From: Chryseobacterium sp. KLBC 52 | GTDB lineage: Bacteria; Bacteroidota; Bacteroidia; Flavobacteriales; Weeksellaceae | NCBI RefSeq assembly: GCF_003347605.1 | Contig: NZ_QDFZ01000011.1 | Span: 103,007-167,006 of the forward strand | Direction: 5' to 3' | DNA: 64,000 nucleotides | Part shown: positions 17,568-25,654 of the stretch, piece by piece | Position numbering within the stretch: the stretch's first letter is position 1 | Layout of the letters: each line of letters starts with the position of its first letter | The notes under the pieces: generated by a model | What the model saw: only the letters and a program-made list of their open reading frames with translations | The model's database searches: none | What the model was told of the DNA's origin: nothing | Translations under genes and position numbers: made by a program

Positions 17568-18677
17568 ATGCTCAAAGGTTTATTACGCTTTATTATTGCT
17601 GTTATTTTTATCCTTTCAGGCTTTGTAAAAGCCGTGGATCTGGTAGGTTTTTCTTTCAAAATGGAAGAATATTTCGCACCTCCGGTTTTCAACATGCCAT
17701 TTTTAGAAAAGTTTGCCCTGTTATTCTCCATTATTGTAGTGGTACTGGAGCTTTTCTTAGGATTTATGCTGCTGCTTAAATTAAAGCTTAAATTTACCTT
17801 ATCCCTATTAATTGCGCTTTGTATTTTCTTTGGATTCCTTACATTTTATTCCGCGTATTTCAATGTGGTAACAGATTGTGGATGCTTTGGAGATGCTATC
17901 AAATTCACTCCCTGGCAGAGCTTCTTAAAAGATGTTGTACTGCTGATAGGATTGATTATCCTGTTTATCCTTTATAGAAAAGATTTCCGTAAAAAAGATG
18001 AATATGGAGTTACTCCGAAAGAATCTTCCAACACATTCAAATATATCCTTTTAACAGTCTTTTCGTTGGGAATGATTTATGTTATGGCTCAAGGAATTAT
18101 GCATGAACCGATCATCGATTTCCGTGATTATAAAATAGGAACAGACATTAAGGCTGAAAAAGCAAAAATTGATAAAAATCCTTCAGAATATAAAACTTTC
18201 TACACGCTGAAAAATCAGAAGACAGGAGCTGTTGTAAAAGTAAACCAGGATGATTATATCAAAAAAACAGAATACTGGGCAGAAGGCTCTCCATGGAAAA
18301 TTGAAGATGGAAAGAATGAATCTGTCCTGATAAAAGAAGGCTATAAATCTGAAATTGTAAAGTTCAAGATTGAAGATCCTACAGGAATGGAAGTTACCCA
18401 GGAAATCATCAACGCGCCTAAAGCTGTTCTGATTTTCTCTTATCATCCAAAAGATGTTCCTGCAGACCTGCTTCAAAAAGTGGAAGCGAAAGTAAATACA
18501 CAGAAAGGTGCCCTTATCTACGGAATTTCTACAGAGCCTAATACTTTTAAAACCATCAAAAATGTACTGATGGACGGAACTGCTATCAAAACAATAGCGA
18601 GAAGCAACCCATTTGTACTGATTCTTGAAAACGGAAAAATTGTAGACAAACAGCCTGCAAAGGACTACGTTGATTAA
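17568..18677 (+). CDS. BT_3928-like membrane protein with DoxX/MauE-type domain
   Basis: Four hydrophobic helices (about residues 5-25, 47-72, 75-100, 118-140) form a DoxX/MauE-like membrane domain with a conserved CGCFG pair of cysteines near residue 105. A fifth helix near residue 160 is followed by a soluble C-terminal region with a thioredoxin-fold flavour (AVLIFSYHPKDVPADLLQKV). MauE-type proteins support disulfide chemistry; whether this one does is inference. The close spacing with the DUF1599 gene is notable. Confidence 0.75.
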   Translation: MLKGLLRFIIAVIFILSGFVKAVDLVGFSFKMEEYFAPPVFNMPFLEKFALLFSIIVVVLELFLGFMLLLKLKLKFTLSLLIALCIFFGFLTFYSAYFNVVTDCGCFGDAIKFTPWQSFLKDVVLLIGLIILFILYRKDFRKKDEYGVTPKESSNTFKYILLTVFSLGMIYVMAQGIMHEPIIDFRDYKIGTDIKAEKAKIDKNPSEYKTFYTLKNQKTGAVVKVNQDDYIKKTEYWAEGSPWKIEDGKNESVLIKEGYKSEIVKFKIEDPTGMEVTQEIINAPKAVLIFSYHPKDVPADLLQKVEAKVNTQKGALIYGISTEPNTFKTIKNVLMDGTAIKTIARSNPFVLILENGKIVDKQPAKDYVD

Positions 18678-18732
18678 TTATAAATGATGAATGATGAATT
18701 ATAAATGATATGTTACGACAGATATTTGTATG

Positions 18733-18774
18733 CAATTATCAATTATCAATTATCAATTATCAATTATCAATTAT
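18733..18774. repeat. Heptanucleotide tandem repeat (CAATTAT x6)
   Basis: Six perfect head-to-tail copies of CAATTAT, then a partial copy. It lies 36 bases upstream of the TerB-like gene, where a promoter would be expected. Confidence 0.95.
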
Positions 18775-18810
18775 CAAATTTAAACACTAAACTTAAACAT
18801 ACAACAACTC

Positions 18811-19158
18811 ATGCAAAAATCAAATAAATCAATCGCCGGTTATCATTTACTTATGATCCTTTCTTCTGTAGACGGAGAATTTGCTCCTGAGGAAGGAATG
18901 CTGGTGCAGCAATACATGGCGGATGAATTTCCTTTCAGAATGAATCTTGACAATGAACTTGAAACCCTGGCTCTTTTGCAGCCTGAGGAATGGAAAGATC
19001 ATTTTGAATTCCATGCAAGATGTTTCCACGAAGATTCTACAGAGGAAGAGCGTGTGAAATTTGTTCAGTTTGCAAAATCACTGATCAAAGCTGACAATAA
19101 AGTAACGGAAGAGGAGCATACGTTCTACGTTCTGTTGAAAAACCTTTGGGGACTATAG
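18811..19158 (+). CDS. TerB-like protein
   Basis: A soluble 115-residue helical protein with features of TerB-like domains: an N-terminal helix pair with SVDGEFAPEEGMLVQQYMAD and a C-terminal repeat of the same kind (SLIKADNKVTEEEHTFYVLL). The paired acidic D-x-x-hydrophobic-x-x-E-E turns are the family signature. TerB proteins are linked to metal and stress responses, but small stand-alone versions are uncharacterised. The S9 peptidase follows 27 bases later. A heptamer repeat sits just upstream. Confidence 0.65.
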   Translation: MQKSNKSIAGYHLLMILSSVDGEFAPEEGMLVQQYMADEFPFRMNLDNELETLALLQPEEWKDHFEFHARCFHEDSTEEERVKFVQFAKSLIKADNKVTEEEHTFYVLLKNLWGL

Positions 19159-19185
19159 CATAAGAAAAGATCCAAACCAAAAAAC

Positions 19186-21312
19186 ATGAAAAAAATTTAT
19201 CTAGGACTATTAGTAATGAGTGCATCTACATTTCAATCTCAGACATTTCCCAATATGAAGACTCCTGTTGCAGAAAAGCAGGAACATATCAGAGAAATCC
19301 ATGGTGATAAGGTTAATGATCCTTATTACTGGATGATTGATTATTTTAAAAAAGGAAAAGATTCCACCAAAGTTGTTGATTATTTAAAGGCTGAAAACAC
19401 CTATTGGAAAGGTATGATGAAGGACACTGAACCCTTCAGAGAAAAGCTTTTCCAGGAAATGAAGGCCAGAATCAAGGAGAAGGATGAATCTGTACCTGTT
19501 TTTAGAAACGGATATTACTATTACAGCCGCACAGAGAACGGAAAACAGTATTTTAAATACTGCAGAAAGAAAGGCAGCCTTACTGCTCCGGAAGAAGTTC
19601 TTCTGGATGTAGATAAAATGGCAGAGGGCCATCCATACTATTCTGCTGCAGGCTTTAGCATCAGTCCGGATAATACAAAAATGATCTACGGAGTGGATGA
19701 TGTTTCCAGAAGGCAGTACAAGCTATTCTTGAAAGATCTTTCTACAGGGAAAATCACGGATCTTGGTATTAAAAATACAACAGGTTCTGCAACATGGGCC
19801 AATGATAACACCACAATTTTCTATACTTCAAAAAATCCTGAGACTCTTTTAACAGAAAAAATTTTCAGACACACGCTGGGAACAGATTCCGGTAAAGATA
19901 TTCTGGTATATGAAGAAAAAGATAAAACCAACTACATCAGTGTAGGAAAAACAAAAAACAATAAGTTTATCCTTATCGATTCCCGTGCTACCACTTCTTC
20001 TGAAACCAGGTATCTGGATGCCAATGATCCTAACGGAAATTTCAAAATTTTCCAGCCCAGGATCAATAATGTACTTTATGATGTAACTTCACTTGAAGAT
20101 AAATTTTTGGTAACAACCAATAAAGATGCTCTTAACTTTAAGGTTGTAGAAACTCCTTTAGATAAAACGGGAGTTGAAAACTGGAAGGATTTTATTCCGC
20201 ACAGAAAGGATGTTCTGATGGAGGATGTTACTGCGTTTAAAAATTATCTGATATTCAGTGAAAGACAAAACGGACTTTCCCAACTGGTAATTTATGACAG
20301 AAAAACAGGGAAAAAGGAGTTTCTAAAATTTGATGAACCTGCCTATACTGTTTATTCACTGGATAACCCTGAATATAATACGGATAATTTCCGTTTTGGG
20401 TATACCTCTATGATTACCCCAAGCTCTCAGTATGAACAGGATTTAAAAACCGGAAAACGAGTTCTTTTAAAGCAACAGGAAGTTCTGGGAGGTTATAATA
20501 AAGATAATTATACAACGGAAAGACTTTTTGCCACAGCAAAAGACGGAACGAAAATTCCAATCTCTATTGTTTATAAAAAAGGGTTCAAAAAAGATGGAGA
20601 CCATCCACTTCTACTCTACGCTTACGGTTCTTACGGAAATTCTATGGATGCCAGTTTCAGCAGTACCAGACTGAGTCTTTTGGACCGGGGTTTTGCATTT
20701 GCAATTGCCCATATCCGTGGAGGTCAGGAAATGGGAAGACAATGGTATGAAGACGGAAAAATGATGAAAAAGAAAAATACTTTTACCGATTTCATCGATT
20801 CCGGGGAATATCTGGTTAAAGAAAAATATACTTCACCTAAGCATCTTTACGCTCAGGGAGGAAGTGCAGGCGGTTTATTGATGGGTGCTATAGCCAATAT
20901 GAGCCCTACTCTATGGAATGGGGTTATATCGCAGGTTCCCTTTGTAGACGTAGTGAATACCATGTTGGATACAAGTATTCCACTCACTACCAATGAGTAT
21001 GACGAATGGGGAAATCCCAATAATAAGGAAGCTTATTTTTATATGAAATCTTATTCTCCGTATGAAAATATAGAGAAGAAAAACTATCCGAATCTTTTGG
21101 TAACAACAGGATTGCACGATTCTCAGGTACAATATTTTGAACCAGCAAAATGGGTTGCCAAGCTAAGAGATATGAAAACGGACAAAAATGTACTTTTATT
21201 GAAAACAGATATGGACTATGGCCATGGTGGCGCTTCCGGGAGATTTGATTATCTGAAGGATGTAGCTTTGGTATATGCTTTCATGTTTAAACTGGAAGGG
21301 ATTACTAAGTAA
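19186..21312 (+). CDS. S9 family prolyl oligopeptidase / oligopeptidase B, secreted
   Basis: A signal peptide (MKKIYLGLLVMSASTFQSQ) precedes an N-terminal beta-propeller (about residues 60-430) and a C-terminal alpha/beta-hydrolase domain. The catalytic serine is in GGSAGGLLMGA near residue 560, the acid region is VTTGLHDSQVQYFEPAKW, and the histidine is in MDYGHGGASGRFDY. The segment AHIRGGQEMGRQWYEDGKM is typical of the oligopeptidase B branch, which cuts short peptides after basic residues; prolyl specificity cannot be ruled out. About 708 residues is a normal length. It likely acts in the periplasm. Confidence 0.92.
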   Translation: MKKIYLGLLVMSASTFQSQTFPNMKTPVAEKQEHIREIHGDKVNDPYYWMIDYFKKGKDSTKVVDYLKAENTYWKGMMKDTEPFREKLFQEMKARIKEKDESVPVFRNGYYYYSRTENGKQYFKYCRKKGSLTAPEEVLLDVDKMAEGHPYYSAAGFSISPDNTKMIYGVDDVSRRQYKLFLKDLSTGKITDLGIKNTTGSATWANDNTTIFYTSKNPETLLTEKIFRHTLGTDSGKDILVYEEKDKTNYISVGKTKNNKFILIDSRATTSSETRYLDANDPNGNFKIFQPRINNVLYDVTSLEDKFLVTTNKDALNFKVVETPLDKTGVENWKDFIPHRKDVLMEDVTAFKNYLIFSERQNGLSQLVIYDRKTGKKEFLKFDEPAYTVYSLDNPEYNTDNFRFGYTSMITPSSQYEQDLKTGKRVLLKQQEVLGGYNKDNYTTERLFATAKDGTKIPISIVYKKGFKKDGDHPLLLYAYGSYGNSMDASFSSTRLSLLDRGFAFAIAHIRGGQEMGRQWYEDGKMMKKKNTFTDFIDSGEYLVKEKYTSPKHLYAQGGSAGGLLMGAIANMSPTLWNGVISQVPFVDVVNTMLDTSIPLTTNEYDEWGNPNNKEAYFYMKSYSPYENIEKKNYPNLLVTTGLHDSQVQYFEPAKWVAKLRDMKTDKNVLLLKTDMDYGHGGASGRFDYLKDVALVYAFMFKLEGITK

Positions 21313-21352
21313 TGAATCTCGCAGATTTTGCAGATAATGCAGATTTCTATTA

Positions 21353-21508
21353 ATGACAGAAAATGAAATTTCATACATCGTTCGTAAATGTGTTTTCAAT
21401 TTATATAATCAGTTAGGACCTGGTTTACTTGAATCTGTATATCAAAAAATAAATTTTAATACCTCCAATATTCTGGACAATATAAAGAGAGTGGTAAATA
21501 ACTTATAA
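21353..21508 (+). pseudogene. Truncated GxxExxY family protein
   Basis: The frame from ATG 21353 reads MTENEISYIVRKCVFNLYNQ and continues LGPGLLESVY, which is the family's GxxExxY motif with its usual flanks. After that the sequence degenerates and stops at residue 51, where full family members have about 120-130. It is bordered by ATCTCGCAGATT-type sequences at 21316 and 21570, common around these genes in flavobacteria. The remaining bases up to tpiA hold nothing else I can identify. Confidence 0.75.
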
Positions 21509-21626
21509 TAAATAATTAGATTACATTAATCTGCTAAATCAAACAAATCCGCGAGAGCAAAAAAGAGTCTCGCAGATTATCCAAAAAAGAAAAATTAAAA
21601 AATAAATAAATCTATATTTAAATCTT

Positions 21627-22385
21627 ATGAGAAGAAAAATAGTTGCAGGAAACTGGAAAATGAACAAAAATGTAATTGATGCACAACAATTAATGATTCA
21701 GTTACTAAGCTATAAAAACAACAATGCTACGAACTGTGAGGTTTGGATTGCTCCCCCTGCATTGTATTTGATGATGGCAAAAGACGTTTTTGAAAAGGAT
21801 GAAATCGGAGTATTTTCTCAGGATATGAGCGAGCATGAAAGCGGCGCCTATACTGGTGAAATTTCTGCAGATATGCTGGAATCTATTGATGCAACCGGAT
21901 CATTAATCGGGCATTCTGAAAGAAGACAATATCACGGAGAAACAGATTCTCACTGTAACAGAAAAATCAAATTAGCTCTTGATAAAGGGCTTATTCCTGT
22001 TTACTGTAACGGAGAAACTCTTGAGCAGAGAAAAGCAGGACAGCACCTTGAGGTCGTAAAAAATCAGACTGAAGTAGCTCTTTTCACACTTTCCGCGGAA
22101 GAGATTAAAAAAGTAGTGATTGCTTACGAACCGGTTTGGGCTATCGGAACAGGAGAAACGGCAAGTCCGGAGCAGGCTCAGGAAATCCACGCTCACATCA
22201 GAAATATTATCGCTTCAAAATACGGACAGGAAGTTGCTGACGAGGTTTCAATCCTTTACGGAGGTTCTGTAAAACCTGACAATGCTAAAGAAATTTTCTC
22301 TCAGCCGGATATCGACGGTGGTCTTATTGGAGGAGCAGCTTTGAAATTAGAGGATTTCTCTAAGATTATTGAAGCTTTTAATTAA
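21627..22385 (+). CDS. tpiA: Triose-phosphate isomerase
   Basis: This glycolytic TIM-barrel enzyme interconverts dihydroxyacetone phosphate and glyceraldehyde 3-phosphate. It has the N-terminal GNWKMNK lysine, the catalytic histidine in IGHSERR, the catalytic glutamate in AYEPVWAIGTG, and the phosphate loops YGGSVKP and GGLIGGAAL. 252 residues is standard. A strong terminator follows 26 bases after the stop, so it ends its transcription unit. Confidence 0.98.
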   Translation: MRRKIVAGNWKMNKNVIDAQQLMIQLLSYKNNNATNCEVWIAPPALYLMMAKDVFEKDEIGVFSQDMSEHESGAYTGEISADMLESIDATGSLIGHSERRQYHGETDSHCNRKIKLALDKGLIPVYCNGETLEQRKAGQHLEVVKNQTEVALFTLSAEEIKKVVIAYEPVWAIGTGETASPEQAQEIHAHIRNIIASKYGQEVADEVSILYGGSVKPDNAKEIFSQPDIDGGLIGGAALKLEDFSKIIEAFN

Positions 22386-22411
22386 TATAAAGGATTGATA
22401 TATCATCCAAT

Positions 22412-22445
22412 AAAAAGCGGCGGAATCTTCGATTCCGCCGCTTTT
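22412..22445. terminator. Bidirectional terminator between tpiA and the phytase-like gene
   Basis: AAAAGCGGCGGAATC, loop TTC, GATTCCGCCGCTTTT: a 15-bp perfect stem between convergent genes, usable from both sides. Confidence 0.92.
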
Positions 22446-22462
22446 CCGCTAAAAAAATCTAA

Positions 22463-23731
22463 TTATTGAATATCGACTACATACATTGTTCCTTTATCTA
22501 CTTTACCCGTTTTAGGCAAAATTTTAGCTTTTGGATTTCCGCTTCCATCATCCACTACTCCAAAGTCATCATCATTGAAAACAGCCAGTTTATTATTTCC
22601 CAAATAAACAATTCCCTCGAATTTATCATGTTCATAGCCCAGTTTTGCTACCAGATCTACGGCTAATGTTTTGGTAACAGCTTTTATTCCGGCATTGGTA
22701 ATTTCATCCCATGAACATTGCTCTAAAGCTTTTCCGTTAATTTTCATTCCGTCCACCGCATTAATATCAGTTCCATTCACATCGGAAGCACTGCTCAGAT
22801 TGATTCTGTATACTTTTTTGATTCCTCCCTGAGATCCGAAATTTCCGTCTCTTTCAATCACCAGGAATTCATTATTGCTAATGGCTGTAATATCACACAC
22901 CGAATCAGAAGCTCCGCCATCCTGTTTGTATAAAAACTGCCTGGTTTGCCCTGTAATAATATCAAAAGTGACAATTCTCGTTAAAGTAGTATTGGTAGCC
23001 AATGCTTTACTAGGAACAAACATCATAGATTGTATGGTGCCTACCAATGTTCTTCCGTCCGGAGTGATGCAAAGTCCTTCCATACCTCTGTTGGCCCTTC
23101 TTTTGGCTAAAACAGCAGGCAGTTTTCTTGGTCCTGTATTTACGCCAACAGGGCTTATTCTTTCCATCTCGATTCCATCAGCACTATAATGTACGATATG
23201 TGGACCATATTCATCAGAAACCCAGAATGTACCGTCAGCGGCAGCAACAATACTTTCGCTGTCAAGACCATACTGATCAGTACCTAAGACATTTCCGGAA
23301 GCATCGTAAGCAATCTCTCCTGTACTTCCCATTCCTGCAGGATTTGGAAGCCCGGTAATAGGTTGTCCGGATGGATTTTTAAGTTTAATATATTTGATGA
23401 CCTCTACATTTCCGTCAGCATTGATTTTAAAATGCATAATGGTTGGAGTAAAATTAGGAGCAAGAAACTTTTTCCCGTTCTGGAAGTCGGTATTAGGTCC
23501 TCGGTCTGTAATGACATAGAATTCACCTTTTCTGGTAGGATGAGCGGCTGCTCCGGAACCAAAACCTCCGTTGATAACATCCACACCGTTTATTGTAGCC
23601 AGTTTTGTAAAGGGAAACTCCTGAGGGAGTTTGGAATAATTAATATCCTGATTAATTATGGTGGTATCATCATCACTTTTACATGAAGCCAGTACAGCCA
23701 GTATACCCACAGACCATAGTAATTTTTTCAT
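22463..23731 (-). CDS. Phytase-like / esterase-like lipoprotein
   Basis: The start MKKLLWSVGILAVLASCKSD is a lipoprotein signal with lipobox LASC. The body matches the phytase-like (esterase-like) beta-propeller domain: GGFGSGAAAHPTRKGEFYVI, then TDRGPNTDF, then FWVSDEYGPHIVHYSADG and RANRGMEGLCITPDGRTL. The D-E-Y-G-P and M-E-G-L motifs are characteristic. The substrate is unknown; an exported, membrane-anchored phosphoesterase is a family-level inference. It is divergent from the B12-riboswitch gene, with about 480 bases between the two starts. Confidence 0.85.
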   Translation of the reverse strand: MKKLLWSVGILAVLASCKSDDDTTIINQDINYSKLPQEFPFTKLATINGVDVINGGFGSGAAAHPTRKGEFYVITDRGPNTDFQNGKKFLAPNFTPTIMHFKINADGNVEVIKYIKLKNPSGQPITGLPNPAGMGSTGEIAYDASGNVLGTDQYGLDSESIVAAADGTFWVSDEYGPHIVHYSADGIEMERISPVGVNTGPRKLPAVLAKRRANRGMEGLCITPDGRTLVGTIQSMMFVPSKALATNTTLTRIVTFDIITGQTRQFLYKQDGGASDSVCDITAISNNEFLVIERDGNFGSQGGIKKVYRINLSSASDVNGTDINAVDGMKINGKALEQCSWDEITNAGIKAVTKTLAVDLVAKLGYEHDKFEGIVYLGNNKLAVFNDDDFGVVDDGSGNPKAKILPKTGKVDKGTMYVVDIQ

Positions 23732-23953
23732 ATGATATTTTATGGCTGCGAAAATAGAACTTGATTGTAAACTGATCTTGAATACAATGATAATTGTTTT
23801 TTAACAATAGAACAGACAGAAGCATTGAAGATAAATAAGAAAAGAACCTATTTAAAAATGAAAAACCAACAATCTCACCAAATCATCAATCAATTTGAAA
23901 ATCAATTTTTTAAAGGGAAATAATTCACAAAACGAACTTATCAATTTATATGA

Positions 23954-23961
23954 TATATTTG
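23954..23961 (+). promoter_or_regulatory. -7 element of the riboswitch transcript (TATATTTG)
   Basis: TATATTTG matches TAnnTTTG and ends about a dozen bases before the conserved riboswitch core, so transcription would start just 5' of the aptamer. Confidence 0.65.
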
Positions 23962-23974
23962 CAGCGTTTTAAGG

Positions 23975-24171
23975 CTGAACAATGTTCATTAATAGGGAAT
24001 CAAGTGAGAATAATATTCAAATCTTGGGCTGTACCCGCAACTGTAAACTGTTTAAACTTACTGCACGAAAAACCACTGGACGTGAAAATCCGGGAAGGAA
24101 GCTGTAAGATGTGAGCCAGGAGACCTGCCGTAAAACACCAGATTCAGAGAAAGAATTATTTCTCCTCTGAA
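23975..24171 (+). promoter_or_regulatory. Cobalamin (B12) riboswitch
   Basis: Conserved blocks of the cobalamin aptamer are present in order: AATAGGGAATCAAGTGAGAAT at 23990, the GGCTGTACCCGCAACTGTAA block at about 24035, CCGGGAAGGAAG, and the B12 box GAGCCAGGAGACCTGCC at 24113-24129. A hairpin (TTCAGAG at 24143-24149 with CTCTGAA at 24165-24171) follows and may be part of the expression platform. B12 binding normally reduces expression of the gene behind it, here the type IX-sorted protein. Confidence 0.93.
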
Positions 24172-24209
24172 GATAAGTTTCGGGAATAAAACTTTAAATT
24201 AATTATATC

Positions 24210-25316
24210 ATGAGGAAAATCTATCTTTTTTTCTTACTGCTTTGCATGCAGCTATTGTCGGCCCAATTCACAGAAAATGACATTAAATTTTGGGTAGGAA
24301 CAGGTTCTAAAAAAGCGTATCTCATTGCAGACTTTAATGATGACAGCACCCCAAATTCTTATGCATGGGGATATCGTTTTGACGGTGATGGCCTGTTGAT
24401 GGAAGATCTTATCAATGCAATTGTGTCAGCAGAATCCAACATGCAGGTTGACATTCCTACAGGATATCTTTCTATTCTGAATTATAATCATCATACATCC
24501 AGTACTGATGACAGCTGGATAACATGGTCCGGATCCAGTGCATCAAACATGACATGGAACAATGGTGTAGGTTATACTCCTTTGGTGGACGGAAAATGGT
24601 ATGGGGTCACATACGGCCTTGATCATTACGATATTCCTCCCTCTGCTCCCGTTGCAGCCTACAATTCTTCTTGGTTTAGTCCTTCTCAGGTTACGAACTG
24701 GGTGGGAACAGGAACTAATAAAAGCCTTGTCGTTATTGATTTCGGAACTGATAATACCAACGGAAATGCCAATTCTTTTGTTTTTGGAATTAAATATAAC
24801 GGAAGTATAACTGCTGAACAGGCGCTACAAATGATCCAGTCTCAAGCTTCCTATTTTAATTTTACATCAGCAAACAACCAGATTTCTACCCTATCATTGA
24901 ATTCATTGACTGGGAATACTTCCGGATCAGACAGCTGGAAGTTATATAAAGGAAAAGATCTATCAAGCTGGCAAGCAAAAGCCAATCTTTCTCAGATTCA
25001 ACTGAGTAACAATGATTGGTTTGGATTGAGTTTCGGGCAAAGAAGACCATTTACTCCAACCGAAGCACAGCTTACTTTAGGGATTTCCTCTGTGACAAAG
25101 AAAAAATTCATTGTTTATCCAAATCCGGCAAGTGATTTTATTCAGATTGAAACGGCTGAGAAACTGAAAGAAGTGAATATTTATTCTGCTACAGGACAGA
25201 AAGTAATGACTTCACAGTTTACTAAGATTGATATTCATTCTTTAAATACGGGAGTTTATTTTGTGGAGATTAAAACAGCTGAAAATACGACAATACATAA
25301 GATTGTTAAGAAATAG
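24210..25316 (+). CDS. B12-regulated type IX-secreted protein with a duplicated domain
   Basis: A signal peptide (MRKIYLFFLLLCMQLLSAQ) is followed by two related domains of about 120 residues: FWVGTGSKKAYLIADFNDD near residue 28 and NWVGTGTNKSLVVIDFGTD near residue 167. Each contains an SYAWGYRFDG / SFVFGIKYNG strand, a following helix and a late W-x-G-hydrophobic strand. The last ~70 residues are a type A sorting domain of the type IX secretion system (KKFIVYPNPASDFIQIETAE, ending HKIVKK). The protein is therefore predicted to be exported and anchored at the cell surface or released. Control by a cobalamin riboswitch suggests a role in corrinoid capture. I do not know a function for this domain, and no TonB receptor gene is adjacent. 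Confidence 0.85.
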   Translation: MRKIYLFFLLLCMQLLSAQFTENDIKFWVGTGSKKAYLIADFNDDSTPNSYAWGYRFDGDGLLMEDLINAIVSAESNMQVDIPTGYLSILNYNHHTSSTDDSWITWSGSSASNMTWNNGVGYTPLVDGKWYGVTYGLDHYDIPPSAPVAAYNSSWFSPSQVTNWVGTGTNKSLVVIDFGTDNTNGNANSFVFGIKYNGSITAEQALQMIQSQASYFNFTSANNQISTLSLNSLTGNTSGSDSWKLYKGKDLSSWQAKANLSQIQLSNNDWFGLSFGQRRPFTPTEAQLTLGISSVTKKKFIVYPNPASDFIQIETAEKLKEVNIYSATGQKVMTSQFTKIDIHSLNTGVYFVEIKTAENTTIHKIVKK

Positions 25317-25318
25317 AG

Positions 25319-25343
25319 AAAGTGCCTTGAGGCGCTTTTTTTT
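25319..25343 (+). terminator. Terminator after the B12-regulated gene
   Basis: AAGTGCC, loop TTGA, GGCGCTT and a run of T, 4 bases after the stop codon. Confidence 0.85.
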
Positions 25344-25373
25344 GTTGGGATATGCGTAAAATATACTGTAAAA

Positions 25374-25567
25374 CCACCCCGTCAAAAATTCTTTGAATTT
25401 TTGCCACCCCTCCAGCGGAGGGGAATTTTTACCCCTTCAGTTGGAATTTTGGTCAGGTTGTAATTTTTCTCTAACATCTGTTCTTGAATCATTGTGGCTG
25501 GATTCTACGGAATGACAAACTGTATGGATAAACCATCATTCCAATTGTGTTATTCCATAGAATCTAA
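25374..25567. repeat. Dispersed palindromic repeat, composite R1-R2 (copy a)
   Basis: R1 begins CCACCCCGTCAAAAATTC at 25374 and contains the inverted pair AAAATTC/GAATTTT. R2 at 25501-25564 has ends GATTCTACGGAATGAC and GTTATTCCATAGAATC, which are imperfect inverted repeats around AAACTGTATG-type sequence. Related copies lie at about 37.2-37.4, 57.0-57.2 and 62.6-62.8 kb. No gene is present between the terminator at 25.3 kb and clpP. Confidence 0.88.
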
Positions 25568-25608
25568 GCATTCAGTAAAATGAGCGGTTAAAATACAAAT
25601 CCACCAAA

Positions 25609-25635
25609 AAAACCGCACCAGACTGGTGCGGTTTT
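25609..25635. terminator. Terminator of clpP
   Basis: AAAACCGCACCAG, one base, CTGGTGCGGTTTT: a 13-bp stem with A/T runs, 20 bases beyond the clpP stop on the minus strand. Confidence 0.88.
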
Positions 25636-25654
25636 CTGATGATGTGACCATCAA

